Of a stretch of 64,000 bases of DNA, positions 26,830 through 35,326 are shown one piece after another; positions within the stretch are counted from its first letter, which is position 1, and each line of letters begins with the position of its first letter. This stretch comes from Synechococcus sp. ROS8604 (GTDB lineage Bacteria > Cyanobacteriota > Cyanobacteriia > PCC-6307 > Cyanobiaceae), in the NCBI RefSeq assembly GCF_014279655.1, contig NZ_CP047946.1, positions 1,984,001 to 2,048,000 on the forward strand. The letters are read 5' to 3'. The notes beneath the pieces were generated by a model. The model was not told where the DNA came from. It searched no databases and was given only the letters and a program-made list of their open reading frames with translations. Made by a program: the position numbers and the translations under genes.

Positions 26830-28002
26830 TCAAACGGCGGTTAAGGACAAGGCGCCACCGAAACCCAAACGCACATCATCGGGGGTCAAACGACCGTCAT
26901 GATCTTGATCCAAGGCATCAAAGACCGCATCACTACCCAACCATTCATCGCGGGTGATGCAGCCATCGCCGTTGAAATCGTTCAACAGGAAAATCTCTTG
27001 AACGGCATGGCTGAACGCGGAGCCACCCTCGATCTGAGCCAAACGGTGCGCAAGCTGCTGCTCGAGAGTTTCGATGGCCTTGCTGAAACCTTTGATGCCT
27101 TCGCTGAGCTTGTCCGTAGCCATTCGATCGTCGGCCATCATCGAAATGAAACGCTGCTGGTCAACGTTCATTTGCGCAGCGACAGGGGGGAGATTGGCAG
27201 GATCGAGCTTGCGAACCAACGAAGCATCACTACTGCGCAATTGATCCAGCAATTTCGGAGAAATGGTCAAGAGATCACAACCTGCCAGCTCGGTGATCTC
27301 ATCGAGATTGCGGAAGCTCGCTCCCATAATTTCGGTTTTGTAGCCGTAGGTCTTGAAGTAGTTGAAGATGCTGGTGACTGAAATCACACCAGGATCTTCA
27401 GGACCTGGATAGGAATCGCGGCCTGTGTCGGCCTTGAACCAATCCAGAATCCGACCAACAAATGGCGAGATCAAGGTCACGTTTGCTTCAGCGCAGGCCA
27501 CAGCCTGAGAAAAGCCAAATAACAGGGTGAGGTTGCAGTGGATACCGTCCTTCTCAAGAACTTCAGCCGCTTTGATCCCCTCCCACGTGGAGGCAATTTT
27601 GATCAAGACACGGTCGTTACTAATTCCTGAGTCGTTGTAAAGGCGGATGAGCTTCCGACCTTTTTCAATGGTGGCCTCGGTGTCGTAACTCAGGCGAGCA
27701 TCAACCTCCGTTGACACTCGGCCAGGCACAATTTTGAGAATTTCCTTTCCAAAGATCACGCTGATTTCATCGAGCGCTTCGTGCACCACTTGCTCCACCG
27801 GAGCACTCTCACCTAAAAGCCTGCGGGATGAACGCAAGGCTTCATCAATGAGATTCTCATAGGCAGGAATCTGGGCTGCAGCAAGGATCAAGGAGGGATT
27901 AGTGGTCGCATCACGAGGGGTGAAACGCCTGATCGCCTCGAGATCACCCGTGTCGGCCACCACCACTGTCATGGCGGAAAGCTGCTCAAGGAGGGTGGCC
28001 AT
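26830..28002 (-). CDS. tal: Transaldolase with C-terminal EF-hand pair
   Basis: 390 residues. Residues 1-320 are class I transaldolase (TalB type): [10 protein letters not shown] near residue 31, the Schiff-base Lys in [17 protein letters not shown] near 130, [18 protein letters not shown] and [12 protein letters not shown]. The last ~60 residues hold two EF-hand loops, [13 protein letters not shown] and [13 protein letters not shown], which should bind calcium. Transaldolase joins the pentose phosphate pathway and glycolysis; a calcium-binding tail is unusual and suggests calcium-dependent control (inference). It lies 54 bp downstream of ftsI on the same strand. Confidence 0.95.
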   Translation of the reverse strand: MATLLEQLSAMTVVVADTGDLEAIRRFTPRDATTNPSLILAAAQIPAYENLIDEALRSSRRLLGESAPVEQVVHEALDEISVIFGKEILKIVPGRVSTEVDARLSYDTEATIEKGRKLIRLYNDSGISNDRVLIKIASTWEGIKAAEVLEKDGIHCNLTLLFGFSQAVACAEANVTLISPFVGRILDWFKADTGRDSYPGPEDPGVISVTSIFNYFKTYGYKTEIMGASFRNLDEITELAGCDLLTISPKLLDQLRSSDASLVRKLDPANLPPVAAQMNVDQQRFISMMADDRMATDKLSEGIKGFSKAIETLEQQLAHRLAQIEGGSAFSHAVQEIFLLNDFNGDGCITRDEWLGSDAVFDALDQDHDGRLTPDDVRLGFGGALSLTAV

Positions 28003-28056
28003 GGCGCACTTAAAAATCTATGGATTCAACGTAGCGACGATTTGCAAGCTGACAGC

Positions 28057-29868
28057 TCACGGGAGAGATGTGTCCGTTTGTGCAGATTTAACCTGACCAC
28101 TTGGTGGGATTTTTTCAATCACCAGGAGCCCATCAATGATGGATTTAGCCACAGGCAAAGCCACGGTTGAGCCATAGGCATGCGCTCCTTGTGGTTCATC
28201 AACCACCACCAGCACCACATAGCGAGGGTCCTCAATCGGAAGCGTTGCCACGAAGCTGCAAATCAGTGCTCCAGGGACATACACACCATTGACGGCCTTT
28301 TGGGCGGTGCCCGTTTTGCCGCCAATGCGATAACCAGGGATACGAACCCCTTTTCCACTGCCTTTTTCCACCACAGATTCCATCCAGTTCAGAATCGTTC
28401 GCGTGACCTCTGGTCGGAGCAAGGGCTGCCCCATGCGCTCTCCACTCGCAGCCAACGCATGACCAGCTCGCAAACCTCGGGTGATATGAGGACTCACCAG
28501 CCTCCCGCCATTCGCGATCAGTGCATGGAGTTGAACAAGTTTGAGAGGGGTCAGGGAGAAGCCTTGACCGAATGCGGCTGTCGCTGGCTCGATGGGATGA
28601 GTTGTGAATTGTTCCTTGGTCTTCAACTGGCCCGCTACCGCACCTGGAAGATCGGTATCCGGCTTGGCATCAAGCCCAAGCAGACTCAACCAGTCCCAGT
28701 AATTAGAAGGGCGCATTTTGCGCATCGCCTGGACCATGCCGACATTGCTTGACACCTGAAGCACGGTTGCAAAATCCACCACTCCATTGCCCTTGCGGTC
28801 ATGGTTGCGAATTGGCCAGCCCCCAATCGTGAGGTCCCCACTGTCGTAGACCGTCTCGTTGGGTTGGATCACACCTTCTTGAAGCGCTAATGCCAAGTTG
28901 ATTGGTTTGAAGGTCGAGCCAGGTTCGTAGAGGTCTTGAACAGACCATTCGCGAAAACGCTCTGGATTGAAATCCCAATAACGATTGGCGTCATACGTGG
29001 GCGTTGAGGCCAGCGCCATTAATTCGCCATTGGTGACATCCATCACGATCGCCACCCCCTTTTTGGCTTTCCAGGTTTTCACCTGCTCCGTCAGCGCCTT
29101 TGCAGCCAGCTCCTGCAAGCGCGCATCCAAGGTGAGCTGCAATCTCAGGTCATCCCCGAAAAACACACCCGGCGCCAGGTTGTCTGGCAATGGGGTTCCG
29201 TCGGCTCCGCGACGAAGACTTCGGGCCTGTTCGTGACGCTGCAGATCATCATCACGACTCTGTTCAAGCCCTGCCTGGGGCTCACGCTCCTGATTGAGGA
29301 AACCAACGACATTGGCAAACAGGGATCCCTGCGGATAGACGCGGTAGGGATAGGGCTCCAAATCGATGCCACTGATTCCTAGGGAACGCACTGTGGTCGC
29401 CGTTTCAGGGTCGACACCCTCTGCCAACTTGATGCCTGATGAGCGATCTCCCATTCTTATGTTGAGCTCGCCGGACGACAGAGCCAACACGGGAGCTAGG
29501 CGTTCAGCCACCTCCTTACGGTCACGAATGAGCGTCGGCTCGTCACCAGGAAAGTTGAAGTAACGAGGATGAGCCCAAAGTCGATAGCGCTCCTCGTCTA
29601 AAGCCACGAGCCTGCCGTTGCGGTCAACAATCGGACGACGGCTGCCTAATGGCTTGGTGCGTTGCGTTTGCACCAAACGGGCCCGCGTCTCCAACTCAGA
29701 GGCTTGAAAAATCTGCAGCCAGGCCATACGCCCGACCAATCCGAATAGGCCTGCACACAGCAGGACAAACACCACTTTCATGCGACCGGCAGGCACCGGC
29801 TCGAGACGGATCCCCCTTCGTCGTTCACGACGTCCAGTGGAGGTCGAGCCTTGCCGGTTGGCTGGCAT
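28057..29868 (-). CDS. ftsI: Penicillin-binding protein, FtsI-type peptidoglycan transpeptidase
   Basis: 603 residues. A basic cytoplasmic tail and a single membrane anchor (VVFVLLCAGLFGLVGRMAWLQIF, about residues 31-53) precede the dimerisation domain (RPIVDRNGRLVALDEERYRLW). The transpeptidase domain has all three catalytic motifs: STFKP, SSN in VSSNVGMVQ, and KTG in GGKTGTAQK. It cross-links septal peptidoglycan. It starts 4 bp after the stop of a small one-helix protein that I suggest is the FtsL-like partner, mirroring the ftsL-ftsI order of other bacteria. Confidence 0.94.
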   Translation of the reverse strand: MPANRQGSTSTGRRERRRGIRLEPVPAGRMKVVFVLLCAGLFGLVGRMAWLQIFQASELETRARLVQTQRTKPLGSRRPIVDRNGRLVALDEERYRLWAHPRYFNFPGDEPTLIRDRKEVAERLAPVLALSSGELNIRMGDRSSGIKLAEGVDPETATTVRSLGISGIDLEPYPYRVYPQGSLFANVVGFLNQEREPQAGLEQSRDDDLQRHEQARSLRRGADGTPLPDNLAPGVFFGDDLRLQLTLDARLQELAAKALTEQVKTWKAKKGVAIVMDVTNGELMALASTPTYDANRYWDFNPERFREWSVQDLYEPGSTFKPINLALALQEGVIQPNETVYDSGDLTIGGWPIRNHDRKGNGVVDFATVLQVSSNVGMVQAMRKMRPSNYWDWLSLLGLDAKPDTDLPGAVAGQLKTKEQFTTHPIEPATAAFGQGFSLTPLKLVQLHALIANGGRLVSPHITRGLRAGHALAASGERMGQPLLRPEVTRTILNWMESVVEKGSGKGVRIPGYRIGGKTGTAQKAVNGVYVPGALICSFVATLPIEDPRYVVLVVVDEPQGAHAYGSTVALPVAKSIIDGLLVIEKIPPSGQVKSAQTDTSLP

Positions 29869-29872
29869 CAGT

Positions 29873-30346
29873 TCAATACCCGTGATGAATTGAACGATCC
29901 ATCAAGGAGCCAATGAAACCCAGATGATCGTGGGATCCGCCGGACTTCTCCTCACTGGGACGTTCGAGATACAACAATTTTGCAGCGGTCGTAGGAACCA
30001 TCGCCTTAGGCGTCTGTGTTCGATCGAGGAGGTAGCGCTCAAGCATGGCTGTGGACTCCGTTAGGCGGTGGCCCACTCCTCGAGTGTCCTCCAAGCGTTG
30101 AAAGGCGACCGTCCAGCGGTATTGCCAGTGAAGGGTGAGTCCACTGAGAGCCAAAACAGCGGTGAACACACCAATCAGACTGCCATCGGCGACACGATGA
30201 AGGCCAGCCAGCAGGGGCGAGCGGCGTGCGACACGCTTGGCAGACAACGAACCCTGAATGAGCTCGAGGGCACCAGTGGCTGAGACGTGTTCCTGTGGAG
30301 CAGGTTGAATTTGGGGAACCGCGACCACGTTGAACGAACAGGGCAA
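29873..30346 (-). CDS. Single-span membrane protein upstream of ftsI, candidate FtsL analogue
   Basis: Up to 157 residues with one transmembrane helix (SLIGVFTAVLALSGLTLHWQY, about 56-76), a basic cytoplasmic side (SAKRVARRSP) and an outer segment rich in Arg, Glu and Leu (FQRLEDTRGVGHRLTESTAMLERYLL), consistent with a short coiled coil. I do not recognise a family by sequence. Topology, size and position 4 bp before ftsI resemble FtsL, which is poorly conserved in all bacteria. The true start could be downstream of the first ATG. Function is inference from context. Confidence 0.6.
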   Translation of the reverse strand: MPCSFNVVAVPQIQPAPQEHVSATGALELIQGSLSAKRVARRSPLLAGLHRVADGSLIGVFTAVLALSGLTLHWQYRWTVAFQRLEDTRGVGHRLTESTAMLERYLLDRTQTPKAMVPTTAAKLLYLERPSEEKSGGSHDHLGFIGSLMDRSIHHGY

Positions 30347-30415
30347 TGCGCCAGTGAACCACCCGTATGGTCCGCCCGCAAGGCCGAGATGTCTTACAGC
30401 ATCAGGGAGATCATC

Positions 30416-31762
30416 TCAACTGCCAAGCAGGACAAGATTCAGGAAGGTGACACCGTTCCAGATAGCATGCATCACCAGACAGGGGAGAAGACGACCACTG
30501 CTCAAACGCAGCAATGCCAACCCCAAACCAAGAACCAACAAAGGCAGCAATTCACCAATGCTGAGGTGAGCAACCGCAAACACAAGGGCGCTACCGAACA
30601 CGCTCCAACCCCGCCCGAACGAGCGACCTAAAACGGGCAACAACACCCCACGGAACACCGTTTCTTCAAACAGCGGGGCTAACACAACCGCGGTGATGGC
30701 CAACAGTGACAGGGCCAACGGATCCCTGCCGTTCAGCACCATTTCCAGCAATGGATTGCTGCCTCCCTGATCCCCGATCAGGCGAGTCATCAACCAACCG
30801 GTCAACACCACCGGTGGCATCACCATCAACCAGGCGCGACCACCCTGAAACAGAGCTGTCCACCATGGGCTCACCCGCCACTGCAGCCAACCACCTGCAG
30901 GCACCAGCCGTTGATCCAATCCATCCAGCTGGCTCTTGAGGATGAGCAACGGAGGCGTCGCCAAAGCGCAGTAACCAATCAACACAGCCACCGACTGGTT
31001 GAGAGGGGCCGCCATGCTGCGAGCCACCAAGGCTGAAAGAGGGGTCACAAGCAGTGGAACCAACACCTCGCCCAGCACCACAAAACCACCGGCGATCAGC
31101 AGCACCATGTCAACCAAGCCGAGGGGCGGGGCTTGCAGCTCAGGCCAGGCGGATTGCTTTCGGCGCAAAAGCAACCAAAGCTGACGAACCAGCAGAAGAG
31201 AACCCAACAACAACGCCGCAAGCGGCATCAGTTCACTGAGAACAAGACGTCGAGCCGCAGCCGTGGCTGAAGAGCGTTCAACACAATCAGCCTCTGCCCC
31301 TCCCAGGGCCTGACAGACCAGACGCCGCGTTAAGGGATCAGGGCTGTTGTCCGACAACAGGTCTTGATCCTGAGAGGAGAGGTCACGGGGGAGAGGCTCG
31401 GTGGCCAGGCTCTCCTGAAGAGTCCGAAGCTTTGGGGTCTGGAGTGGAGTCTCCAGCAAGGTTTTGCGACGCTCCGGATCATTTTCGAGCGAGGCAAATA
31501 AGAGGGTTTGGCGATCGCTGAGACTGTCGAGAGGGATGTCTCTCAACGTTTCAAGCAAGCTCTTGGCCGGATCTTGGCCCACAAGCAGCGGTTTAAGAGC
31601 TGGCGTCAACACAGGATCCGCCAACAACGCCAGCTCTTGCTGCTCCAAGGACAAAGCAGGAGCCACAGAAGGTCGCCCGAGGCTGTCCATCAAGCCGAGG
31701 AACCAAACGCTGCAAGCCAGCACCATCGAAACGACAGCCAAAAGGACTTTCCACTTGGGCAC
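30416..31762 (-). CDS. CPBP-family (CAAX-like) intramembrane protease with extended N-terminus
   Basis: About 448 residues from a GTG at 31762, giving an N-terminus PKWKVLLAVVSMVLACSVWF that is a membrane anchor; the open frame upstream lacks any sensible signal. After a ~150-residue soluble segment come several helices and the C-terminal CPBP domain with EETVFRG (catalytic Glu pair and Arg), FAVAHLSIGE (His) and MHAIWN (His/Asn). These intramembrane proteases process peptides or membrane proteins; the target is unknown. It is divergent from the histidine phosphatase gene. Confidence 0.82.
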   Translation of the reverse strand: MPKWKVLLAVVSMVLACSVWFLGLMDSLGRPSVAPALSLEQQELALLADPVLTPALKPLLVGQDPAKSLLETLRDIPLDSLSDRQTLLFASLENDPERRKTLLETPLQTPKLRTLQESLATEPLPRDLSSQDQDLLSDNSPDPLTRRLVCQALGGAEADCVERSSATAAARRLVLSELMPLAALLLGSLLLVRQLWLLLRRKQSAWPELQAPPLGLVDMVLLIAGGFVVLGEVLVPLLVTPLSALVARSMAAPLNQSVAVLIGYCALATPPLLILKSQLDGLDQRLVPAGGWLQWRVSPWWTALFQGGRAWLMVMPPVVLTGWLMTRLIGDQGGSNPLLEMVLNGRDPLALSLLAITAVVLAPLFEETVFRGVLLPVLGRSFGRGWSVFGSALVFAVAHLSIGELLPLLVLGLGLALLRLSSGRLLPCLVMHAIWNGVTFLNLVLLGS

Positions 31763-31892
31763 TGCGTTTGAACGTCCGTTCAGCGGGCTGGTCAACAGAC
31801 GATGGGCAACTGCAAACGATTCTCTCCGGCGAAGGGCTACCAACGGCCGTTTTTGACCATTTCGGCGTCTGAACGGACCGTGCGCCCATACG

Positions 31893-33248
31893 ATGACCGC
31901 GCCTTTCCCTCTTGTTGCGGTGTCACTGCGTCTCCTCCTGGTCCGCCACGGCCTGAGCAGCTTCAACGTTGAGCGCCGCATCCAAGGGCGTAATGATCTA
32001 TCAACACTCACCGCGATCGGCGAAGACCAAGCGCGGCGCATGGGCATCGCCTTGGCCGACGTGCCGATTGATGCGGCCTACAGCTCACCGCTTCAACGGG
32101 CTGCCGCCACCACAGCCGGCGTGCTGAGCGTGCGACAAGACGGGCTGACTCCCGTGCTGGATGACGGACTCCTGGAAATCGATCTTGAGCCCTGGAGCGG
32201 ACTCAGCGCCGATGAACGGGCCATCAAGGATCCAAAGGGTTACGCCATCTGGCGCCAACAACCGGAAGCCCTCGAACTCACCCGCGCTGATGGCACGCGT
32301 TACCAACCACTGCCCGAGTTGATGGTTCAGGCGCGTGCCTTTTTAAAAGGTCTGTTGGATCGGCATCCGGTCACGGGCGACGACACCGTTCTGGTCGTGG
32401 GTCACAACGCGATTCTGCGCTGCTTGATTCTGGTGTTGCTGGGCGAACCCCAAGGAGGCTTCAGACGGCTCCGCCTCGACAATGCATCCTTGTCTGTGTT
32501 CAACCTCTCTCCAGGGCCTAACGGTTACCAAGTGCAGATCGAATGCTTGAACAGCATTGCCCACTTAGAACCAGCGCTGCCAGCCAAGGGCAGCCAGGCG
32601 CGTCTGATCCTTGTCCGCCACGGTGAAACGGATTGGAACCGGCAGGGGCGTTTCCAGGGACAAATTGATATCCCTCTCAATAGCAACGGCCATGCCCAAG
32701 CAGAGGCGGCTCGCTCCTTCCTCGAGGGGGTGACGCTGGATCGGGCCTACAGCAGCTCGATGTCTCGCCCCAAAGAAACCGCTGAGGGGATTTTGAAATC
32801 GCACGCCGGCGTATCGCTCACCGTGACTGACGGCCTGATGGAAATCGGTCACGGACTGTGGGAAGGGAAACTGGAATCCGAAATTCGAGAGAGCTGGGAG
32901 GCGTTGCTCCAAGCCTGGAAGGACGCTCCCGAAACCGTGCAAATGCCCGAAGGGGAAACCATTCAAGACGTCTGGGAACGCTCTGTGGCCTGTTGGAACA
33001 CGATCGCGGATGGGCTCGATCCGTCGGAGACAGCCTTAGTTGTGGCGCATGATGCCGTGAACAAAACAATCCTGTGTCACCTCTTAGGCCTTGCCCCCAA
33101 AGACATTTGGGCCGTGAAACAAGGCAACGGTGGCGTCACAGTGATCGACATGCCCGAAAATCCCAGCCAACCTGCAGTGGTGAGTTGCCTGAATCTCACG
33201 TCCCACCTCGGTGGGGTTCTGGATCGAACAGCAGCGGGAGCCCTGTGA
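31893..33248 (+). CDS. Tandem-domain histidine phosphatase (phosphoglycerate mutase-like)
   Basis: 451 residues with two complete histidine-phosphatase domains. Domain 1 has LLLVRHGLSSFN near residue 14-25 and VVGHNAILRC near 170; domain 2 has LILVRHGETDWNRQG near 237-252 and LVVAHDAVNKTIL near 385. Each thus has the phospho-accepting RHG His and the second catalytic His. Proteins of this layout are common in cyanobacteria and annotated as phosphoglycerate mutase or phosphoserine phosphatase; the substrate is not decidable here. A GTG at 31920 (VSLRLLLVRHG) may be the real start. Confidence 0.85.
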   Translation: MTAPFPLVAVSLRLLLVRHGLSSFNVERRIQGRNDLSTLTAIGEDQARRMGIALADVPIDAAYSSPLQRAAATTAGVLSVRQDGLTPVLDDGLLEIDLEPWSGLSADERAIKDPKGYAIWRQQPEALELTRADGTRYQPLPELMVQARAFLKGLLDRHPVTGDDTVLVVGHNAILRCLILVLLGEPQGGFRRLRLDNASLSVFNLSPGPNGYQVQIECLNSIAHLEPALPAKGSQARLILVRHGETDWNRQGRFQGQIDIPLNSNGHAQAEAARSFLEGVTLDRAYSSSMSRPKETAEGILKSHAGVSLTVTDGLMEIGHGLWEGKLESEIRESWEALLQAWKDAPETVQMPEGETIQDVWERSVACWNTIADGLDPSETALVVAHDAVNKTILCHLLGLAPKDIWAVKQGNGGVTVIDMPENPSQPAVVSCLNLTSHLGGVLDRTAAGAL

Positions 33249-33252
33249 ACCC

Positions 33253-34530
33253 ATGACTGAGACGATGCTGCTCGACCCGGTGCAAGTTCTCGTCGCCAGC
33301 GATCAGCCGCTCCAAGTAGGGAGTGCTGCTCTCTTTGAAGACGATCGTCTCATCGCTCTTGGAGACGAGGCAAGGGCGCGAGCCAGGGAGCGAGGTGTTT
33401 CGGGCCATGACCGGGGCCAGCAACTCCTGGCCCCCTGTCTTGTCGACCCACACTCGAGCCTTCCCCATCCATTTACAGGCAGCGGAGAAACGCTCGAAAC
33501 CCTCATCAACGCAGCCTGGAGAGCCGGTTATGGGCAGCTAGCCCTGCTTCCAAATGGTGAATCGCAACGGGACAGCCCAGACCGCTTAAAGGGATTCCAG
33601 CCGAAAGATTGCGATCTCAAAGTGCATTTATGGGGAAGCTTCAGCCACCGCGGAGAAGGAGAACGCCTCAGCAGCCACGCCGATCTTCTTCAGGCAGGGG
33701 CTATCGGTCTCAGCGCTGGCGAGCAGATGCCGTCTGCCAACCTCATCGACCGCGCCCTGATGCTCGGAGAGATGGCTGGAGCCCCTGTGCTGATTGCACC
33801 CCACGACTCCAGCCTGCGTGGAAACGGAATGATCCGGGAAGGCGTGGAAACACTCCGAGCCGGGTGGCCTGCCGATCCCACCATCAGCGAAACACTGCCC
33901 ATGGGGCAGCTCCTGGAATTGCAGCGCCGCCACAGCAATCGCAAGCTTGTGCTCATGAATCTCTCCACCGCTGATGGCGTGGAGATGCTGAGCCACACGC
34001 CGTCACCAGCTCTGGCCACGGTGAGCTGGTGGCATCTCGTGCAGGATCGTTCCAAGCAAACAGCTGAAACAACCCAATGGTTTGTCACTCCATCCATTGG
34101 TGGAGAAGCCGATCGCAACGCCTTGATTGATGGCCTACGGAAAGGAACGATCAACGCCGTTGCTGTCCATGGCATGCCGCTCGACGATGAGGAGTGTCTT
34201 TTGCCTCCTGATCAACGTCCGAAAGGGCTATCCGGTCACCAACTCGTGCTGCCAACGCTCTGGAAGCATCTCGTGATCGATTTGGGATGGAGTGTGAACC
34301 AACTGTGGCAAGCGCTCAGTTTTGGCCCGGCACGGTTGCTTGGACAGGACGAAGAACGACTCAGGATCGGAAGCAACCGCTGGTTGCTCTTCGATCCTGA
34401 GCAAACATGGGATCACACCCGTGACGCCCCCTACGCACCAAAAGCTGCCAACCAGCCTTGGATCGGCGTCCCCATCCGAGGGCAAGTGGTGAGTTGTGGA
34501 CTCAAGATCCCAACGAACCAAGCCGATTGA
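33253..34530 (+). CDS. Dihydroorotase-like amidohydrolase lacking metal ligands
   Basis: 425 residues from ATG 33253, 4 bp after the phosphatase stop. The overall order (LLAPCLVDPHSSLPHP, GQLALLPN, GSFSHRGEGERLSSHADLLQAGAIGLS, GLSGHQLVLPTLW) matches PyrC-type dihydroorotases of cyanobacteria. The metal-binding HxH of the DxHVHLR motif is replaced by DPHSSLPH, and the catalytic Asp region reads AVHGMPLDDEE where active enzymes have DHAP. It is therefore probably a non-catalytic paralogue, possibly regulatory or structural (inference). The last 29 bp overlap lepB on the other strand. Confidence 0.75.
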   Translation: MTETMLLDPVQVLVASDQPLQVGSAALFEDDRLIALGDEARARARERGVSGHDRGQQLLAPCLVDPHSSLPHPFTGSGETLETLINAAWRAGYGQLALLPNGESQRDSPDRLKGFQPKDCDLKVHLWGSFSHRGEGERLSSHADLLQAGAIGLSAGEQMPSANLIDRALMLGEMAGAPVLIAPHDSSLRGNGMIREGVETLRAGWPADPTISETLPMGQLLELQRRHSNRKLVLMNLSTADGVEMLSHTPSPALATVSWWHLVQDRSKQTAETTQWFVTPSIGGEADRNALIDGLRKGTINAVAVHGMPLDDEECLLPPDQRPKGLSGHQLVLPTLWKHLVIDLGWSVNQLWQALSFGPARLLGQDEERLRIGSNRWLLFDPEQTWDHTRDAPYAPKAANQPWIGVPIRGQVVSCGLKIPTNQAD

Positions 34531-35275
34531 ATGGCCAGAAGCGCCAGACAGCACGACCAATAATCTGATCTTCAGGAAGGAAGGCCCCCCCCGGCCAATA
34601 ACGCCCATCCCAGCTGTTGCTGCGGTTGTCACCAAGAACGAGGACCCGTCCCTCCGGGACCGTGGCGTTCAGGGTGCGGCAAAGGCTCATCCCCCGCTTA
34701 TCCAGAGCGCAGTAATTGGTCACATACGGCTCATCGAGAGCAACACCGTTCACTTGCACCTCTCCTCGAGGGTTCACCACCACCTGATCGCCCGCCACAG
34801 CCACAACCCGTTTGATGTAGGCATCACAAGCCGAATGACTGACTCCAGGAATCAGGCCAATCAAAGGGATATTGGCGAGAACGCATTGAAAAGGTGGGGG
34901 TGACGTCGTTGCGCGCAAGGCAGGATCAAAGGCATAGGGGGAATTGAACACAACGATTTCTCCCCGCCGAGGTTTGCGGCCGCGGTAGGTGAGCTTCTCG
35001 ACCAACAGACGATCTTGGATCTGCAAGCCAGGCAGCATCGAGCCTGAGGGAATAAAGCGTGCCTCGGCCAAATAGTGGCGGATCCCGAAATAAAGAGCCA
35101 CGGTGAAAAACAGCGGGCCCCAAAAATCCCAGAGCGGATGTCCAGAACCCCGCTGCTTTTTCAGATCCTGGTTGCGCTCCTGAAGAGGCTCGCTGCTGTT
35201 GGGTTGGTCGTGTTCAGAACGACTGTTGTGTTGCTTGTCTGCCAACAGGCACCTTGCTTCAATCCTGAAAATCAC
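34502..35275 (-). CDS. lepB: Signal peptidase I
   Basis: Up to 257 residues. A hydrophilic N-terminus, then one membrane helix (WGPLFFTVALYFGIRHYL, about 50-68), the catalytic Ser in FIPSGSMLPGL near 76, the catalytic Lys in AYIKRVVAVAGD near 155 and the C-terminal box LGDNRSNSWDGRYW. It removes signal peptides from exported proteins at the outer face of the membrane. The start is uncertain: the longest frame opens with GTG at 35275, and later TTG codons are possible. It is convergent with, and overlaps, the dihydroorotase-like gene. Confidence 0.92.
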   Translation of the reverse strand: MIFRIEARCLLADKQHNSRSEHDQPNSSEPLQERNQDLKKQRGSGHPLWDFWGPLFFTVALYFGIRHYLAEARFIPSGSMLPGLQIQDRLLVEKLTYRGRKPRRGEIVVFNSPYAFDPALRATTSPPPFQCVLANIPLIGLIPGVSHSACDAYIKRVVAVAGDQVVVNPRGEVQVNGVALDEPYVTNYCALDKRGMSLCRTLNATVPEGRVLVLGDNRSNSWDGRYWPGGAFLPEDQIIGRAVWRFWPFNRLGSLGS

Positions 35276-35326
35276 GATAGGCGCGATCAGCCTGTGCTTC
35301 TAGCCTGAAACCAGGCACGGTGATCC

